The notes under the pieces were generated by a model. It was not told the DNA's origin. It saw only the letters and a program-made list of their open reading frames with translations, and did no database searches. 64,000 bases of DNA from Cymbomonas tetramitiformis (taxonomy: Eukaryota; Chlorophyta; Pyramimonadophyceae; Pyramimonadales; Pyramimonadaceae): the NCBI GenBank assembly GCA_001247695.2, contig LGRX02030619.1, positions 1 to 64,000 of the forward strand, read 5' to 3'. The position numbers and the translations under genes were made by a program. Positions 62,199-64,000 of this stretch are shown piece after piece; within the stretch, counting starts at the first letter, position 1; every line of letters starts with the position of its first letter.

Positions 62199-63992
62199 TC
62201 AGCCATGCTTATGGATGCGTGATATGCTTTTCTGATCGAACAGGTGCTCGAAGAGTTGACGAAGCAATCCAGCGGGAAGAGGGTATACAGCAGTGGAAAC
62301 TCCCGCTCCTTGTTGCCCTGGATGAGGTCCCAGTTGAGCAGTTTCCGGATGTGATCCCAGAGTCTGTTGGTGAAGACAAGGAGTATCCATCGTGCAGTAC
62401 CGTAGATCCACTGGAGGAGGCGACTGCGTCCAGATGCAAGTAGGCTTGCGATAGCCAGTACCATACATACAGTAAGAGCAATACAACGGGGTAGGTAACC
62501 GGCGAACTACGGGTCGAAATCGCAGCGCAAAAGGAAACCTGCCCATCGGATTTTCCATAAACCAATGCTGGGGTTTGAGAAAGTCAAAAATTTGGAGCGT
62601 TCGGCGTACACAAGCATCAGCCTGTCGCAGTTGTCGCACCCCAGTGGTCTTAGCCTGACTGTATTCGGTGCACGGTGGACTAGCCCAGATGACGTCAAAG
62701 TAACCAGGTGCATAACGCTTGAAGTCCCAGTCCTGAACCTTCTCAGCGTAGGTAGGTTGCCAGCGAGGATCATGATCGACGGTGACCACAGTGCTCTTCG
62801 GATAACATGACATGAAACTTCTCTCCACACTTCCTGTACCACTGAAAAGGACTAGTAGTCGCAACTCGCGTGTCGAGACCCCAGAGCCCAGAAGAGCTAG
62901 ATGCGTCACAAAGGCGTCAGCGGAGCGACAGTATTGTTCCCAAGGTAGGCAGTTGTCCAGAGAAGTGAGTTTTACTTCATCAGAGGTGTCCAGGAAAGTT
63001 AAAGCTCCGACGCGTTCCCGCCTTTGCTTCCGCTGCATTCTGACCTCCTGTAAGGCTTTTTCCCGGGCTTGTCCTTCTCGTGATAGTCTCAGGTGTTCGA
63101 ACTCCGTGAGCTGTTCGAGTTCACCCCCGTAGTTCAACGACTCACGGGTCTTCCAGGAGTCATGAGCGTTAGAGTACCCAGTCCAGCGAACCAGAAATTC
63201 TTCTACTTCCTTGCCTCCTTTCATAGGTTTCACTCTTCGAGCCAGAATCTTAGACACATGGGTCTGGGATTGTCCATCCACGAGAACCTTGGCAGGAGTA
63301 GGTATTTGTCGACGCAGCGCAAAGGCTTCATCCGCGGTGCGGTATTCCTTGAGGCGATGCTGCGCAAAAACATCGTGGATACGCCATTTAGGGGGTAACT
63401 TGAGCCGGTAAGCCACCGGAGCACCTCTGTCAATTTCGGGTAGCTCTCGCTGCTGGTCGCTGAAGAACCTCTCGGTGATGGGTAAGGGCCCGTGCCAGCG
63501 AGGTCCCAGCTTCCTGAAGGATTCGCGGTTCATGATATTTTCCGTGAGATGCTTGGCATCTACCCAGACCAAGTCTCCTAACTGAAAGGATTTGGCGGTG
63601 TGACGCTGGTCAAACTGATGTCGCTGGCGTTGCTGTGCCAGTTCTAGCTTAGTGCGGGCGTCCTCTAGTTGAGCCGCGAATTTACTAGCCATCTCGTGTG
63701 CCGTACCTTCTCCACCCTTACGCTTGGAGTGTTGTCCAGCAGCCGCTTGCAGGAACAAGTCCAGTTGCGACATAGGCGAGTGCCCCAAGACCAACTCAAA
63801 CGGGGTAAAGCCGGTTACATCGCTCCGCGTATCGTTTATGGCGAACTCTACGTTGGCACACCACAAATCCCAGTCCTCTGGATTGCTGCCTACGAAGGAC
63901 CTTAGCATGTCTTCTACCACGCGGTTGGTATGTTCAGCTTGTCCGTCCGAACGAGGGTTGTAAGGCGTGGTGGAGGCCACTTTAGTTCCCAT
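62199..63992 (-). CDS. pol: Pol C-terminal part of a second Ty3 chromovirus: integrase, chromodomain, C5 methylase (partial at window edge)
   Basis: Begins inside the integrase core (STTPYNPRSDGQAEHTN, holding the catalytic Glu) because the window ends. It continues through the integrase C-terminus (GDLVWVDAKHL, GPLPITERF), a chromodomain (FLVRWTGYSNAHDSWKT, about 63080-63260), a basic linker, and a C5 cytosine methylase (about 62860-62330). The methylase has LVLFSGTGSVERSF, WASPPCTEYSQAKT (Cys codon 62672-62670), MENPMG and YCMYGTGYRKPTCIWT. It shares domain order with the element at 31668-46084 but differs in much of its sequence, so it is a distinct family. No internal stop. Confidence 0.9.
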   Translation of the reverse strand: MGTKVASTTPYNPRSDGQAEHTNRVVEDMLRSFVGSNPEDWDLWCANVEFAINDTRSDVTGFTPFELVLGHSPMSQLDLFLQAAAGQHSKRKGGEGTAHEMASKFAAQLEDARTKLELAQQRQRHQFDQRHTAKSFQLGDLVWVDAKHLTENIMNRESFRKLGPRWHGPLPITERFFSDQQRELPEIDRGAPVAYRLKLPPKWRIHDVFAQHRLKEYRTADEAFALRRQIPTPAKVLVDGQSQTHVSKILARRVKPMKGGKEVEEFLVRWTGYSNAHDSWKTRESLNYGGELEQLTEFEHLRLSREGQAREKALQEVRMQRKQRRERVGALTFLDTSDEVKLTSLDNCLPWEQYCRSADAFVTHLALLGSGVSTRELRLLVLFSGTGSVERSFMSCYPKSTVVTVDHDPRWQPTYAEKVQDWDFKRYAPGYFDVIWASPPCTEYSQAKTTGVRQLRQADACVRRTLQIFDFLKPQHWFMENPMGRFPFALRFRPVVRRLPTPLYCSYCMYGTGYRKPTCIWTQSPPPVDLRYCTMDTPCLHQQTLGSHPETAQLGPHPGQQGAGVSTAVYPLPAGLLRQLFEHLFDQKSISRIHKHG

Positions 63993-64000
63993 AAGTCTCA

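Overview
This is a window of nuclear eukaryotic DNA dominated by transposons. It has spliceosomal introns, LTR and tyrosine-recombinase retroelements, DDE transposases, minisatellites and very little host coding. The only host gene I recognise with confidence is a many-exon polyamine/amino-acid transporter of the plant PUT/LAT type (8.1-12.8 kb, minus strand). That gene, a Dam-bearing tyrosine-recombinase retroelement and methyltransferase-bearing Ty3 elements suggest a photosynthetic protist, most likely a green alga. This is an inference; no rRNA or organelle marker is present.

Layout. 0-5 kb: minisatellites and dispersed repeats with weak ORFs. 5-8 kb: nothing recognisable. 8.1-12.8 kb: PUT transporter. 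13.2-17.7 kb: tandem arrays and two unrecognised minus-strand coding remnants; the larger is split by a 726-bp hAT-type MITE with an exact 8-bp target duplication. 19.4-27.1 kb: a composite gag-only LTR element (LTRs 19387-19602 and 26882-27097, target duplication ACAGT) whose interior holds a duplicated 3' part and an hAT-like/ZNF862-like transposase gene. 27.4-31.4 kb: a minus-strand DIRS/PAT-type element (RT, RNase H, Dam-like methylase, tyrosine recombinase). 31668-46084: a complete 14.4-kb Ty3/gypsy chromovirus with apparently identical 427-bp LTRs and target duplication GTGTA. 46.4-49.3 kb: a spliced DUF7869-type DDE gene. 49.6-51.3 kb: a third gag-only copy. 51.3-52.0 kb: a DIRS-like 5' fragment. 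52-56 kb: hairpin-rich noncoding DNA. 56.2-60.9 kb: Ty1/copia-like gag and protease. 61.1-64.0 kb: the 3' part of a second, diverged Ty3 chromovirus on the minus strand.

The most interesting system is the retroelement-borne DNA methyltransferases. The 1964-codon Pol ORF of the intact Ty3 element runs RT, RNase H, Dam-like adenine methylase, integrase, chromodomain, C5-cytosine methylase. The diverged second Ty3 element carries the same terminal C5 methylase, and the neighbouring DIRS/PAT element carries a Dam-like domain after RNase H. The intact element's Gag also has tryptophan repeats like those of Sfi1 centrin-binding proteins.

Many frame breaks in these elements fall exactly in homopolymers and are repaired by adding one base (two in one case). 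Homopolymer undercalling in the assembly, or -1 slippage at the G runs, should be considered before calling them dead.
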